Source: Frankia nepalensis (GTDB lineage Bacteria; Actinomycetota; Actinomycetes; Frankiales; Frankiaceae). From it: DNA of 46,486 bases. The notes under the pieces were generated by a model that was not told where the DNA came from, did not search any database, and saw nothing but the letters and a program-made list of their open reading frames with translations. Every line of letters begins with the position of its first letter. Positions within the stretch are counted from its first letter, which is position 1. This document shows, in pieces, positions 1-8,700 of the stretch. Location of the stretch: assembly GCF_016786325.1 (NCBI RefSeq), contig NZ_JADWYU010000106.1:1-46486 (forward strand), in the 5' to 3' direction. The translations under genes and the position numbers were made by a program.

Positions 1-109
1 GGCGGAACTTGCGGTCGAGGTGGCGGGTGAACGCGTCGAGCGTCTCGTAGTAGTGGTTGTCGGCGTCGACCGGCCGTAACGCCGGCACGTGCCCTTGCTC
101 ACTCGCCAT
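1..109 (-). CDS. Amidohydrolase family protein, N-terminal fragment (cut by window edge)
   Basis: Only the first 36 codons lie in the window. The minus strand reads ATG at 109 with GGGAGG about 6 bases upstream (115-120). The peptide begins MASEQGHVPALRPVDADNHY and continues into a Y-E-T-L-D-A-F-T-R-H-L-D stretch. The D-x-D-x-H-Y-Y-E pattern near the N-terminus followed by DAFTRHLD is typical of metal-dependent TIM-barrel amidohydrolases (amidohydrolase_2 family) common in Frankia and mycobacteria, where they often sit in lipid or aromatic catabolic clusters. The catalytic metal ligands lie outside the window, so the substrate cannot be judged. It follows tetR (415-1065) on the same strand, but the 305-bp gap with its own AT-rich promoter-like motif suggests separate transcription. 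Confidence 0.7.
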   Translation of the reverse strand, partial: MASEQGHVPALRPVDADNHYYETLDAFTRHLDRKFR

Positions 110-130
110 GGCAGCCTCCCTGTGGGCAAG

Positions 131-148
131 AGATATAGACGTTTCTAG
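131..148. promoter_or_regulatory. AT-rich operator/promoter-like motif upstream of the amidohydrolase
   Basis: AGATATAGACGTTTCTAG stands out in very GC-rich surroundings, 22-39 bases before the amidohydrolase start. It contains TATAGACGTTT (134-144) and an inverted TAGA/TCTA pair. The same TATAGAYRTWW core recurs at 37884, 42234 and 42612 upstream of acyl-CoA genes. It could be a regulator site or an extended -10 region. The rest of the 110-414 gap shows no convincing gene. Confidence 0.4.
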
Positions 149-414
149 CCGGGCAGCGGGCCGACGCCAAGCCTCAGTTCGCGGTGCCACCGGGCCCGGG
201 GCACGAGCCGGCGGCGCGAGCCCCGGCCGGCGCGCCGACCGGGACGCGGTCAGCGGACGACACCGGTCCGCGGCCCGCGTCGGACGTCGCGGAAGGGGCG
301 GTGCCGGCGCGGTGTTCCCGGGCCTCCATCAGTAAAGTGCCATACTCCGATCGCAAAAGCGACAGTACCAATGGCCGGCTGGGTGGCGGCTCCGGTCCCC
401 AGTCGATCCCCGGC

Positions 415-1065
415 TCACCTCGGGCCCGCCCCGCGATCCTGCTGATCCGTCGCCTCTGGTGGTCCGTCGCCGGGGCGCTCGGTCCTGGCGAGGCGCGGCC
501 AGATCGTGGCGCACACGTGCTCGGGGGTTCCCGGGCAGCCGTGGCGGAGCCAGTCGAGGACCAGGCCGAGCAGGGCGCCGGCCAGCAGCGCGGCGGTGGG
601 GTCGTAGGGGATCTCGGCCGGGTCGTCGGCATGGGTGCCCGCGCCGGGTCTGGTGAGGTTGACGTGCAGCGAGATGGCGAGCCGCTGCTGCAGGTGGTTG
701 ATCACCCGGGCGCTGCCGTCCTCGCCGAGCAGGGCGCGGTAGAGGCGGGCCCGGTCGCGGATGTGGGTGAGCACCCTGACCAGGGCCTCCCGTTCCCGGA
801 GCTGCCGGGCCGGGGCGCGGCTGGGGGCGATGACGGGTGAGGTGGCGATCAACTCGTCGAACATCGCGGTGCAGGCGCTGGCCGCCAGGTCGTGCACGTC
901 GGTGTAGTGCTCGTAGAACGTCGTGCGGTTGACGTCCGCCCGCTTGGTCACGTCGGAGACCGAGATCTGGACCAGGTCGCGCTCGGCGATCAGGTCGAGC
1001 AGCGCTCGTTCCAGGGCCGAGCGGGTCCGCCGGATCCGGCGGTCGAGGGGTTGCGGCGCGGGCAC
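415..1065 (-). CDS. TetR/AcrR family transcriptional regulator
   Basis: A 216-residue repressor-type protein. An N-terminal TetR helix-turn-helix lies at about residues 10-56, with the motif ISVSDVTKRADVNRTTFYEH followed by Y-T-D-V-H-D-L. The C-terminal half is a helical ligand/dimer domain. The frame stays open far upstream, but the family length and the HTH position favour the GTG at 1065; the extra upstream residues would cover the operator region and look non-coding. The GGTGGAGG just upstream lies close to this GTG, so the start is moderately certain. It is divergent from the gene at 1286, and a 14-bp palindrome (1084-1097) sits between them, suggesting autoregulation and control of that gene. 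The ligand is unknown; an acyl-CoA or lipid-type effector would suit the neighbours but is inference. Confidence 0.85.
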   Translation of the reverse strand: MPAPQPLDRRIRRTRSALERALLDLIAERDLVQISVSDVTKRADVNRTTFYEHYTDVHDLAASACTAMFDELIATSPVIAPSRAPARQLREREALVRVLTHIRDRARLYRALLGEDGSARVINHLQQRLAISLHVNLTRPGAGTHADDPAEIPYDPTAALLAGALLGLVLDWLRHGCPGTPEHVCATIWPRLARTERPGDGPPEATDQQDRGAGPR

Positions 1066-1083
1066 TCCTCCACCATAGTTAGC

Positions 1084-1097
1084 CCGACAGATGTCGG
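1084..1097. promoter_or_regulatory. Perfect palindrome, candidate TetR operator
   Basis: CCGACAGATGTCGG has arms CCGACA/TGTCGG around a GA centre. It lies 19 bases upstream of the tetR start and about 190 bases before the divergent gene at 1286. Size and position fit a TetR-family operator. A TAACTAT segment (minus strand, beside it) could be the tetR -10 region. Confidence 0.5.
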
Positions 1098-1285
1098 TTA
1101 AGGGACGCTCGTCCTGTAGTTGGCGGCCTGGTTGTCGCGGGCGGAACGAGCGCCGCCCGGCGGCGGCGCCGACGCGCCCGAGCACCTCACGAGGCAGGGC
1201 GTCGCCGCGTGTCGCGTCGTCCCGGGCCGGGCATCTCGCCGGAGCGTCGACGTGTTCTGCCTGGTCGCGAGCTGAAAGAGGAAGC

Positions 1286-2275
1286 ATGCCCAAATTCGAT
1301 CTGTCGAAGGTCAACATCGTTCCGTACGTGTCGTTAGCGGACGCGTCGGTGCAGGATCACTCGACACGGGACAGGCAGTTCCCGGGGCTTCACAACGACC
1401 TGCTGTTCCTCTGGGCCATGGTCGACACCGAGAACGGCAAGCGCTACGAGCTGATCCGCATGCTGTCGGCGAGCGGAACGTTCGACTTCATCCTCCATGA
1501 ATGCCCCACCGACCTGTGGGCCCATCCGACGACCGTGCGGTTCCCGTTCGAGAGCGACCTGTACTGGGGACCCATTCTGTGGCTGGACAGCGATGGCAGG
1601 CAGACCGTCTTCCCGCTGAACTCGACCGCGAAGCAGAGCCTCAAAGTCTCGCTCGGCCCCGATGAATACGTGTGGAAGGAGGACGGCGGCCTCATCGACG
1701 TCGTCCTGACGCCGCGACCGATGAACGTGACGACCATCTACGTTCCCGGGCTCCCCGACGACGTCGGCTACACGAGCTCGGGCTGCACGGTGACGGGCAG
1801 CATCGCCGGGTCGAAGATCACCGGAGGCTACGGCGGACTCGACCGGATGTACTGCCTACCCGGCCTCAGCGCCATGGTCTCCAAGATCGCCGAGCTCGAG
1901 CACTACTGGTTCGTCTGGGGGTCGATCCTGGAGGACGGGCGCTGGGAGACCGGCAACGCGATGCTGGGCACGGGCAACTACGCGACCGCCACGTTTCAGC
2001 GGGACGGCGAGCCCCCGATCATCGCGACCAACGACGAGGTCGAGTCCAAGGTCATCTGGGAGACGAAGGGCGACGTGCGCCAACCACGCCTCGCCAGCCT
2101 CACGTTCGGCGGCCGGACCTTCAGCTTCGAGGGCACCCACAACGCGGCCGCGGCCGCGGTCTCCCTCGGCATCGCCTGGCTGCACGGAACCGTGCGGGAA
2201 GAAGGCGGTCCGAAGCCGGTCAGGAGCTGGTCGACGATGGAGGTCATCAAGATCCGCGCGACGCCGCGCGACTAG
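1286..2275 (+). CDS. Conserved protein of unknown function, possible lipocalin/AttH-like fold
   Basis: 329 residues. The ATG at 1286 is preceded by AAAGAGGAA. The frame is open further upstream, but that part has no good start signal and overlaps the TetR control region. There is no signal peptide or membrane segment. The sequence is rich in W, Y and G beta-strand-like stretches (YWGPILWLDSDGR, HYWFVWGSILEDGRWETGNA, YATATFQRDGEPP). This pattern recalls the carotenoid-hydratase/AttH-type double lipocalin proteins found beside lipid or steroid catabolic genes in actinobacteria. That resemblance is from memory of family style and is weak; no catalytic residues are recognised. It is divergent from tetR and followed by a dehydrogenase stub and a SnoaL-like gene, so a small-molecule catabolic role is plausible. 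Confidence 0.7.
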   Translation: MPKFDLSKVNIVPYVSLADASVQDHSTRDRQFPGLHNDLLFLWAMVDTENGKRYELIRMLSASGTFDFILHECPTDLWAHPTTVRFPFESDLYWGPILWLDSDGRQTVFPLNSTAKQSLKVSLGPDEYVWKEDGGLIDVVLTPRPMNVTTIYVPGLPDDVGYTSSGCTVTGSIAGSKITGGYGGLDRMYCLPGLSAMVSKIAELEHYWFVWGSILEDGRWETGNAMLGTGNYATATFQRDGEPPIIATNDEVESKVIWETKGDVRQPRLASLTFGGRTFSFEGTHNAAAAAVSLGIAWLHGTVREEGGPKPVRSWSTMEVIKIRATPRD

Positions 2276-2331
2276 CCGCCGCGCGCGGCAGTGGTGGCTC
2301 GGCATTCGGACGTGGACGGAGGGCGGATCTG

Positions 2332-2430
2332 ATGGTGGAACTGGCGGGGAAGGTCGCGGTCGTCACCGGCGGCGGCTCCGGACTCGGCGCGGCGATGGCG
2401 TCGGCATTCGACCGGATGGAACGGTCCTGA
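2332..2430 (+). pseudogene. Short-chain dehydrogenase/reductase remnant (N-terminal stub)
   Basis: A 32-codon frame starting MVELAGKVAVVTGGGSGLGA. The TGGGSGLG pattern is the NAD(P)-binding glycine motif at the start of classical SDR enzymes, normally about 250 residues long. After about residue 24 the similarity stops abruptly and the frame ends at TGA 2428. No continuation of the Rossmann fold or the YxxxK active site is seen before the next gene at 2482. This looks like a deletion that removed most of an SDR gene and left only its start. Confidence 0.7.
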
Positions 2431-2481
2431 CACTGGTCGCCGGCGGCACGCTGCCCGTCGGCCCAGCCTCTGGAGGGTGAC

Positions 2482-2979
2482 ATGAGAGTTGGTTCGCCGG
2501 GCGGCGGCGATGGGCCGTCGGGACCGGTGTCCCTTGACGCGCAGGCGTTGTGGGACATCGAGCAGATCAAGCAGCTCAAGGCCCGGTACTTCCGCTTTCT
2601 CGACGCCAAGGACTGGGACGCCTTCCGGGAGCTGTTCACCGACGACTGCGAGCACATCCTCCCGCAGGAGTCGGAGCGGCGTTTCCAGACCAACGACGAG
2701 TACTTCGGGTCCACCATCCCGCTGCTGTCGAACGGGGTGACGACGCACCACGGCCACATGCCGGAGATCACGCTGCTCAGCGAGACCGAGGCGACGGGCG
2801 TCTGGGCGATGCAGGACTACGTGCAGCTGGCCGGGCCGGGCGGCCGGCTGAGCATCAAGGGCTACGGCCACTACGTCGAGACCTACCGGAAGTGCCCGGA
2901 CGGCCGGTGGCGCATCAGCTCCAAGCGCAACGAGCGGCTGCGCGTCGACCAGGCCCCCTGGACCCTCCCCGAGCCGTGA
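2482..2979 (+). CDS. SnoaL-like / NTF2-fold domain protein
   Basis: 165 residues. ATG at 2482 with TGGAGGGTGA just upstream. After a short glycine-rich N-terminus the sequence DIEQIKQLKARYFRFLDAKD leads into W-D-A-F-R-E-L-F-T-D-D-C, which is the characteristic opening of SnoaL_4-type NTF2-fold proteins. The C-terminal part has GHYVETYRKCPDGRWRISS, the usual beta-strand ending of the fold. Family members include polyketide cyclases, steroid isomerase-like enzymes and dehydratase-like proteins, often in catabolic clusters beside SDRs and TetR regulators. A likely general-acid/base H or D cannot be assigned with certainty. It was probably once co-transcribed with the broken dehydrogenase immediately upstream. 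Confidence 0.85.
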   Translation: MRVGSPGGGDGPSGPVSLDAQALWDIEQIKQLKARYFRFLDAKDWDAFRELFTDDCEHILPQESERRFQTNDEYFGSTIPLLSNGVTTHHGHMPEITLLSETEATGVWAMQDYVQLAGPGGRLSIKGYGHYVETYRKCPDGRWRISSKRNERLRVDQAPWTLPEP

Positions 2980-3225
2980 CCGGCACCTCGGGCACCCGGC
3001 CCGGACGGTCGGGACCGGCGGACCGGCGCCGGCGTCAGCCGGGCCGGGCTCTCGATCTCGGCCTGGGCAGCCGCGCCTGGGCGGCCTGACCTCGTCCGAC
3101 AGCGCTGGCCCGCGTCGATCCACGGTGACGGTTCGCCCGCCGGGAATGACGCCGGGCTGGGTGGCACGGTTTACTCTCGTCGACGCGGCCGGAGAACGTC
3201 GAACCGACGAGGAGGGCGATATCGG

Positions 3226-4095
3226 ATGTGTCGTCTGTTCGGCATGAGCAGTTCTCCGCGTCGTGCCCACGCCACCTTCTGGCTGCTGGATGCCCCCGAC
3301 AGCCTCAGCGACCAGAGCCGGCGCGAGCCGGACGGTACCGGGCTCGGCTTCTTCGACGCCGACGGCGCTCCCATCCTCCACAAGGCCCCGATAGCCGCCT
3401 ACGAGGACCGGAGTTTCGCCCAGGAGGCCAAGCAGGTCGAATCGACCACGTTTCTTGCCCACATTCGATTCGCCTCCACGGGAGGCCTGGAACAGCGCAA
3501 TACCCATCCTTTCGAGCAGGACGGCCGCCTCTTCGCGCACAACGGCGTGCTCGAAGGTCTGGACGAGCTCGAGCGGCAACTCGGCCCGGACGTGTCGATG
3601 GTGCACGGCGACACCGACTCCGAGCGGTTCTTCGCATTGATCACCCGGGAGATCAGAAGCGGCGCCGGTGACGTGGCTGGCGGCATCGAGGGCGCGGCCC
3701 GCTGGATCGCCAGGCATCTGCCGGTGTACGCCCTCAACCTGATCATCGCGACCCCGGGGGAGCTCTGGGCGTTGCGCTATCCCGACACGAACCCGTTGTA
3801 CGTGCTCGAACGCCCGGCCGGCGGCCACCACGGCGACCGTCACCTCGACCACAGCGGCACCGCCGGCCACCTGCGCGTCCACTCCCGCGACCTGGTCGCG
3901 ACGCCCGCGGTCGTGGTCGCCAGCGAGCCGATGGACGACAACCCCGCGTGGCGGCCGATGGAACCCGGCGAGCTCCTGCACGCCGGGCCCGACCTGCGGA
4001 TCACCCGCGGGATCGTGCTCACCGAGGAGCCGGCGCATCGACTGGCCCTGAAGGACCTGCGGCCGGTGGCCGCCGCCTCCCAGAAGCCCAGGTAG
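3226..4095 (+). CDS. Class II glutamine amidotransferase (YafJ/EgtC-like)
   Basis: 289 residues. ATG 3226 follows GAGGAGGGCG. The protein starts MCRLFGMSSS, placing Cys2 as the Ntn-hydrolase nucleophile after Met removal. Further family signs are D-G-T-G-L-G-F-F near residue 36, FLAHIRFASTGGLEQRNTHP (the H-R-A-T/S-x-G loop), FAHNGVLEG (the conserved H-N-G) and GDTDSERFF (the conserved G-x-T-D-S-E). This is the GATase type 2 domain of small stand-alone proteins such as YafJ and EgtC, which hydrolyse glutamine or gamma-glutamyl amides. No partner synthetase is adjacent, so the substrate is unknown; gamma-glutamyl hydrolysis as in EgtC is one possibility. The C-terminal third contains a histidine-rich insert (GGHHGDRHLDHS). 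Confidence 0.9.
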   Translation: MCRLFGMSSSPRRAHATFWLLDAPDSLSDQSRREPDGTGLGFFDADGAPILHKAPIAAYEDRSFAQEAKQVESTTFLAHIRFASTGGLEQRNTHPFEQDGRLFAHNGVLEGLDELERQLGPDVSMVHGDTDSERFFALITREIRSGAGDVAGGIEGAARWIARHLPVYALNLIIATPGELWALRYPDTNPLYVLERPAGGHHGDRHLDHSGTAGHLRVHSRDLVATPAVVVASEPMDDNPAWRPMEPGELLHAGPDLRITRGIVLTEEPAHRLALKDLRPVAAASQKPR

Positions 4096-4175
4096 CGCCG
4101 GCGCGGGCGATCACGCCGCCCACGCGGCACGGCCGACGCGGCGCCGTCCTGCCCAGCCGCCGGTCGCCAGCCGCT

Positions 4176-4181
4176 TAGCCT
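4176..4181 (+). promoter_or_regulatory. -10 box (TAGCCT), leaderless start of the glutamate decarboxylase
   Basis: TAGCCT matches the actinobacterial TANNNT -10 pattern and ends 6 bases before GTG 4188. No Shine-Dalgarno sequence lies in front of that GTG. This spacing is typical of leaderless transcripts, supporting GTG 4188 over the inner ATG at 4209. Confidence 0.45.
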
Positions 4182-4187
4182 GGCCGG

Positions 4188-5618
4188 GTGGCGCTGCACA
4201 GGCAGGCGATGAGGGAGTCGGCGGACGCGCACCTGGCGGTCCGGCCGCAGCTGCGATGGCCGGCACGGCCGGGGCGCGCGGGCGGGGAGGCCGGCGGCGA
4301 CCTGCCGCGCTACCGGATCCCGGCCGGGCCGATGGACCCGGAGACGGCCTACCAGCTGGTGCGCGACGAGCTGATGCTCGACGGCAACGCGCGGCTGAAC
4401 CTGGCCACCTTCGTCACCACCTGGATGGACCCGCACGCCGACCGGCTGATGGCCGAGTGCGCCGCCAAGAACATGATCGACAAGGACGAGTACCCGCAGA
4501 CCGCCGAGCTGGAATCACGCTGTGTGAACATCCTTGCCGAGCTCTGGCACGCGCCGGATGCCCGCGACGCGGTCGGCTGCTCGACGACCGGCTCGTCCGA
4601 GGCATGCATGCTCGCCGGCCTGGCGATGACGCGCCGGTGGCGGGCGAAACGCCGCGCGGCGGGCCTTCCGGCCGACCGGCCCAACCTGGTGATGGGCGCG
4701 AACGTGCAGGTCTGCTGGGAGAAGTTCGCCCGTTACTGGGACGTCGAGCCCCGGCTCGTGCCGCTCGCGCCCGGTCGCACCCATCTGACCGGCGACGAGG
4801 CCGCGCCCCGCTGCGACGAGAACACGATCGGCGTGGTCGCCATCCTCGGCTCGACCTTCGACGGGACGTACGAGCCCGTCGCCGAGATCGCCGCCGCGCT
4901 CGACCGGCTCGCCGCCGGCGGGGGGCCGGACGTGCCGCTGCACGTCGACGCCGCGTCGGGCGGGTTCGTCGCCCCGTTCTGCGACCCGGACCTGGCCTGG
5001 GACTTCCAGCTCGACCGCGTCGTCTCGATCAACGCCTCCGGCCACAAGTACGGCCTGGTGTACCCGGGGGTCGGCTGGGTGCTCTGGCGCGACCACGACC
5101 ACCTGCCCGCGGAGCTCGTCTTCAAGGTCGACTACCTCGGCGGGACGATGCCGACGTTCGCGCTCAACTTCTCCCGCCCCGGCGCCCAGGTGGTCGCGCA
5201 GTACTACTCGCTGCTGCGCCACGGCCGCGAGGGCTACCGACAGGTGATGGAGGGCTGCCGCGACGTCGCGGGCCGCCTTTCCGACCTGATCGCCGCGATG
5301 GGTCCGTTCGAGCTCGTCTCGGACGGCGCGACCGGCATTCCCGTCTTCGCCTTCACGGTCCGCGACGCCGCCAGCGCCGGGTTCAGCGTGTTCGACGTGT
5401 CGGAGCTCCTGCGCACCCGGGGCTGGCAGGTTCCCGCCTACCACTTCCCGCCGGCGCTCGAGGAACTCGCCGTGCTGCGCGTCGTCGTGCGCAACGGATT
5501 CGGCCCGGATCTGGCCGATCTCCTGGCCGCGGACCTCGGCCGCGCCGTCGACCGCCTCACGGCCTCCGGCCGCCCCGCGCCGCCCCGCGCCGAGGCCACG
5601 TCGGCCTTCCACCACTGA
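4188..5618 (+). CDS. gadB: Glutamate decarboxylase (PLP-dependent)
   Basis: 476 residues, the usual length of group II PLP decarboxylases of the GadB type. The enzyme converts L-glutamate to 4-aminobutyrate and CO2 in the cytoplasm, consuming a proton. Signatures are NLATFVTTWMDPHADRLMAE near the N-terminus, GCSTTGSSEACMLAGLAM (phosphate/cofactor region), PLHVDAASGGFVAPF (aspartate that contacts the PLP ring) and SINASGHKYGLVYPG, where Lys287 should form the Schiff base. LGGTMPTFALNFSRPG is also typical of Gad. The start is GTG 4188 with a leaderless-type -10 box; ATG 4209 is the alternative. No glutamate/GABA antiporter is nearby, so the role may be GABA supply or general nitrogen metabolism rather than classic acid resistance. 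It converges on the STAND gene. Confidence 0.93.
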   Translation: MALHRQAMRESADAHLAVRPQLRWPARPGRAGGEAGGDLPRYRIPAGPMDPETAYQLVRDELMLDGNARLNLATFVTTWMDPHADRLMAECAAKNMIDKDEYPQTAELESRCVNILAELWHAPDARDAVGCSTTGSSEACMLAGLAMTRRWRAKRRAAGLPADRPNLVMGANVQVCWEKFARYWDVEPRLVPLAPGRTHLTGDEAAPRCDENTIGVVAILGSTFDGTYEPVAEIAAALDRLAAGGGPDVPLHVDAASGGFVAPFCDPDLAWDFQLDRVVSINASGHKYGLVYPGVGWVLWRDHDHLPAELVFKVDYLGGTMPTFALNFSRPGAQVVAQYYSLLRHGREGYRQVMEGCRDVAGRLSDLIAAMGPFELVSDGATGIPVFAFTVRDAASAGFSVFDVSELLRTRGWQVPAYHFPPALEELAVLRVVVRNGFGPDLADLLAADLGRAVDRLTASGRPAPPRAEATSAFHH

Positions 5619-5741
5619 CGCGGCCGCTGTCGCCGATTCATGCCTCACTTCGATCTTCATCGTCGGCGACGATGGGTGACGGACGGCGAAAGACGGGCCG
5701 CCTGCTTCTGCCGTCGACGCCCGGTCGACCGACCTGCGCTG

Positions 5742-8700
5742 TCACCAGAGCGTGTCCGAGATGTCCCACGGATCAGGCGGCCGGGGGCCTTCGAGGGGCT
5801 CCTCGTCCTCGTCCGCGGGTGCCTGTGCCCCACCCGGACGCCTCCCCCCGGGTATGGAACCCGTCGGATCGTTGGTCCCGGTCGAGGAAGGCCACTCGGA
5901 CAGACGCCGATCTGCCTCAATCTGGGTGGGCCATGCGGGCGGCGGATGCGCGTTCGAGCCGGGCGGGCCTGCCTGGGACTTGCCACGAGGTCGCCACATC
6001 CGGCGTCGCCCGGGGAACGGGTCGGTCGCGGTGTCACCCGTGTCGGTGAGGCCGAATCGAAGCAGCCGGTCGGCTTCCTCCGGCCGGCCCAGCCTGACGA
6101 GGGTGTCGGCCAGCCGCCGCCGGACGACCCAGCCGTGGCCCAGGTCGACGAGGGCACGCAGCCCGTCGGCGTCCCGCCGCTCGGCGAGGCCGTCGGCCAG
6201 CCAGTCGGCGGCGAGCCAGTCACCATCCTCGGCGAGGCGCCGCAGGATCGTCGTCGCTTCCGAGACGTCGTTCCGCTGGACCAGCAGGTCGGCGAGCAGC
6301 AGGGTGGACCACCGATCGCCCATCGCGGCCCGAGCGCGAAGCCCGCCCGCGTCGCCGCGCCGGGCCAGCAGGACGGCGAGGCACAGCGCCGCCCATTCGG
6401 CGCCGCCTTCCGCGAGTTCGCGCACGCCTTCGACGTCGTCGCGTTCCGCGAGTAGCTCCGCCAGTCGCCTGGCGGCGGATCCGTCGCCGTCGCTGGCCCA
6501 CTCCCGAAGGCTTTCCTCGTCGTGGCGCTCGGCGGCCAGACTGGCCAGCCGCATGGCTGCCCACGCGCTCAGATTGGCCAGCTCACGCAGACGGGCGCGG
6601 TCGCCGCGCATCTCGAGAATCGTCACGAGCCGCAGGGCCGCCCACGGGTCCGCCGCGGCGCGGGTACTCAGAAGGATCTCCGCCTCGCTGACGTTCCCGA
6701 GCGACACCAGCAGATCAGCCGTTCGTAGAACCGCCCAGCCGTTGCCGGCCGCGGCGTGCCGCTCGAGAACCTTCACCGCGGTCGGTATGTCGTCACCCCG
6801 TTCGGTCAACAGGTCGGCGAGCATCAGCGCCGCCCAGACGTCATCGTCGGCCCGGGCGCGCAGCGCCTGGATGTCGCCACGGTCGGCGAGCAGCTCCGCC
6901 AGGCGCACGGCGGCCCACTCGTTGCCGAGGTCGGCGAACTCCCGCAGAGTCGGCTCGGGCTCGGGCTCGGGCTCCGACTCGGGCTCCACCGAGACCGAGG
7001 GCGAGTCGGGAATGGCCCCGGCCAGCTCGACCAGCCTGCGCGCCGCCCAGCCCGCGCCGTGGGCGGCTTCGTCCCACAGGAAGCCGCGGTTCTCCTCGGC
7101 ATTCGGCAGCCGCGCGACCAACTCGCCCAGCCGCATCGCCGCATGGTCGTCCGAACCCCCGATTTCGGTGAGCTCCAACAGCCCGTCCAGATCCTCCCGA
7201 AGGGCCAGCAGATCGGCCAGCCGCGCCATGGCCCGGTCGTCGTCGACGTACCGGGCCCGCCTGTAGAGCGAGATCGCGTGCCCATACAGCAGCCGGTCGA
7301 ACGCGCTGTCACCGAGGCGGGCCGCCTCCTCGACGGTCGCATGCTCGCTCAACGCCTCCCAGAGCAGGCCCGGCGGACGCAGCGTCCGTCGGGCCTGGCG
7401 GCCGTACCGGTCGAGATAGGCGGCCAGCCGTGCGCGCGGCGCCGTCTCGAACTGGCCTGGACGAGCGCGATCACGGGAAAGCGGCCCCGGCAGGCCTCGC
7501 CAGCGCTCACTCGTCGCGACCAGGGCCCGGCGGAACCAGTTGTCGGGGAGGTCCTGCCACTGGGCGTCCGTGAGGTACGCCGGCACGGCCGCCTCGAGAA
7601 GGGGCAGCGGCAGCGCGCGGCCGTGCCCGAGGCGGCGGACGTCCATCGTCGCCTCGATCAGCGCCTTCCCCACGGGTCCGGCATGGCGATAGTGATCAAG
7701 AAGCCGGGGCCCGGAGGCCAGGTACTGGGCCAGCCGTCCGTCGTCGGCGTGCGCGCAGGCCCCGGCCAGGCGGGCGTCACCGGCCGCCTTGACCCGCGCG
7801 GCATCCAGAGCGGGCCCGGTGAAGGCATCGGGTACGGAGATGGTCGCGTCAGCCAGCAGCGCCCGCGCATGCGGATGCGGCTCGGCCCGCTCGTCATCCG
7901 GGTCGGACGTCAGCGCCCTCCAGTCGCCGGGCAGGAGCGTGCCCAGTACGAGCACGCAGCTCGTATCCGGGTCCCTGAGCAGTTCTCGAAGTCCAAGCGC
8001 GGCCAGCTCGCCGTGCTTCCTGCCAGGGGTAAGGAGGTGTCGCTCGGCTTCGTCGAGCCATACGACCGTGCCCGGTTCGACCGCCGGCAACCCGTCAACG
8101 AGGTCGCGCGCCGTCAGCGGATGCCACAGCCGCCAGTCGTCCGGCACGGACTGGACCGCCTCCCAGCAGGCACGGCTCTTGCCCGTGGCCGGCCCGCCGA
8201 CAAGCACCGCGAGGCTGCCGCGGCCACCGATCGCGTGATCGACGGCCGCCCGAAGCAATTCGTCATGATCGCGAACTATGTAGTCGGGCAAGACGGACGG
8301 CGGGCGGTCCGGGTCCTCGACGACCGGGTGCACGCCGTAGGCGAACGGGTGGGCCAGATTCGAGACCGGCCGTCCCAGGCCACGCCGCGGTCTCGTCGCC
8401 GACGGCCGCCGACGGCCTTCCGCGGCGGCCGCGTCCAGCGCCCGCGCACCGCGCGCGGGGGTCCGCGCCACGCGCGCGACAGGCCTGGCCCGCCATGGGC
8501 GCTCCGCGAGCCTGACCGGCATCTCGTCCACCCGTCGGGATCCGGTGTGCTCCCGGAACACGTCGGCATCCGGATACCGCTCGTACGCCACCGCGAGCAG
8601 CCGCGCGCGTCCGTCTACGACCACACCGTCGGCGATCCATGCCGAGATCTGCCTCCAGTAGACCAACGGGGTCCGCGCGTCCATGGGCAGCTGAGCCCGC

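Noticed and set aside
1066-1317. N-terminal extension of the TetR protein
   Set aside because: It would cover the palindrome and promoter region and precede the HTH by about 100 residues with no family resemblance.
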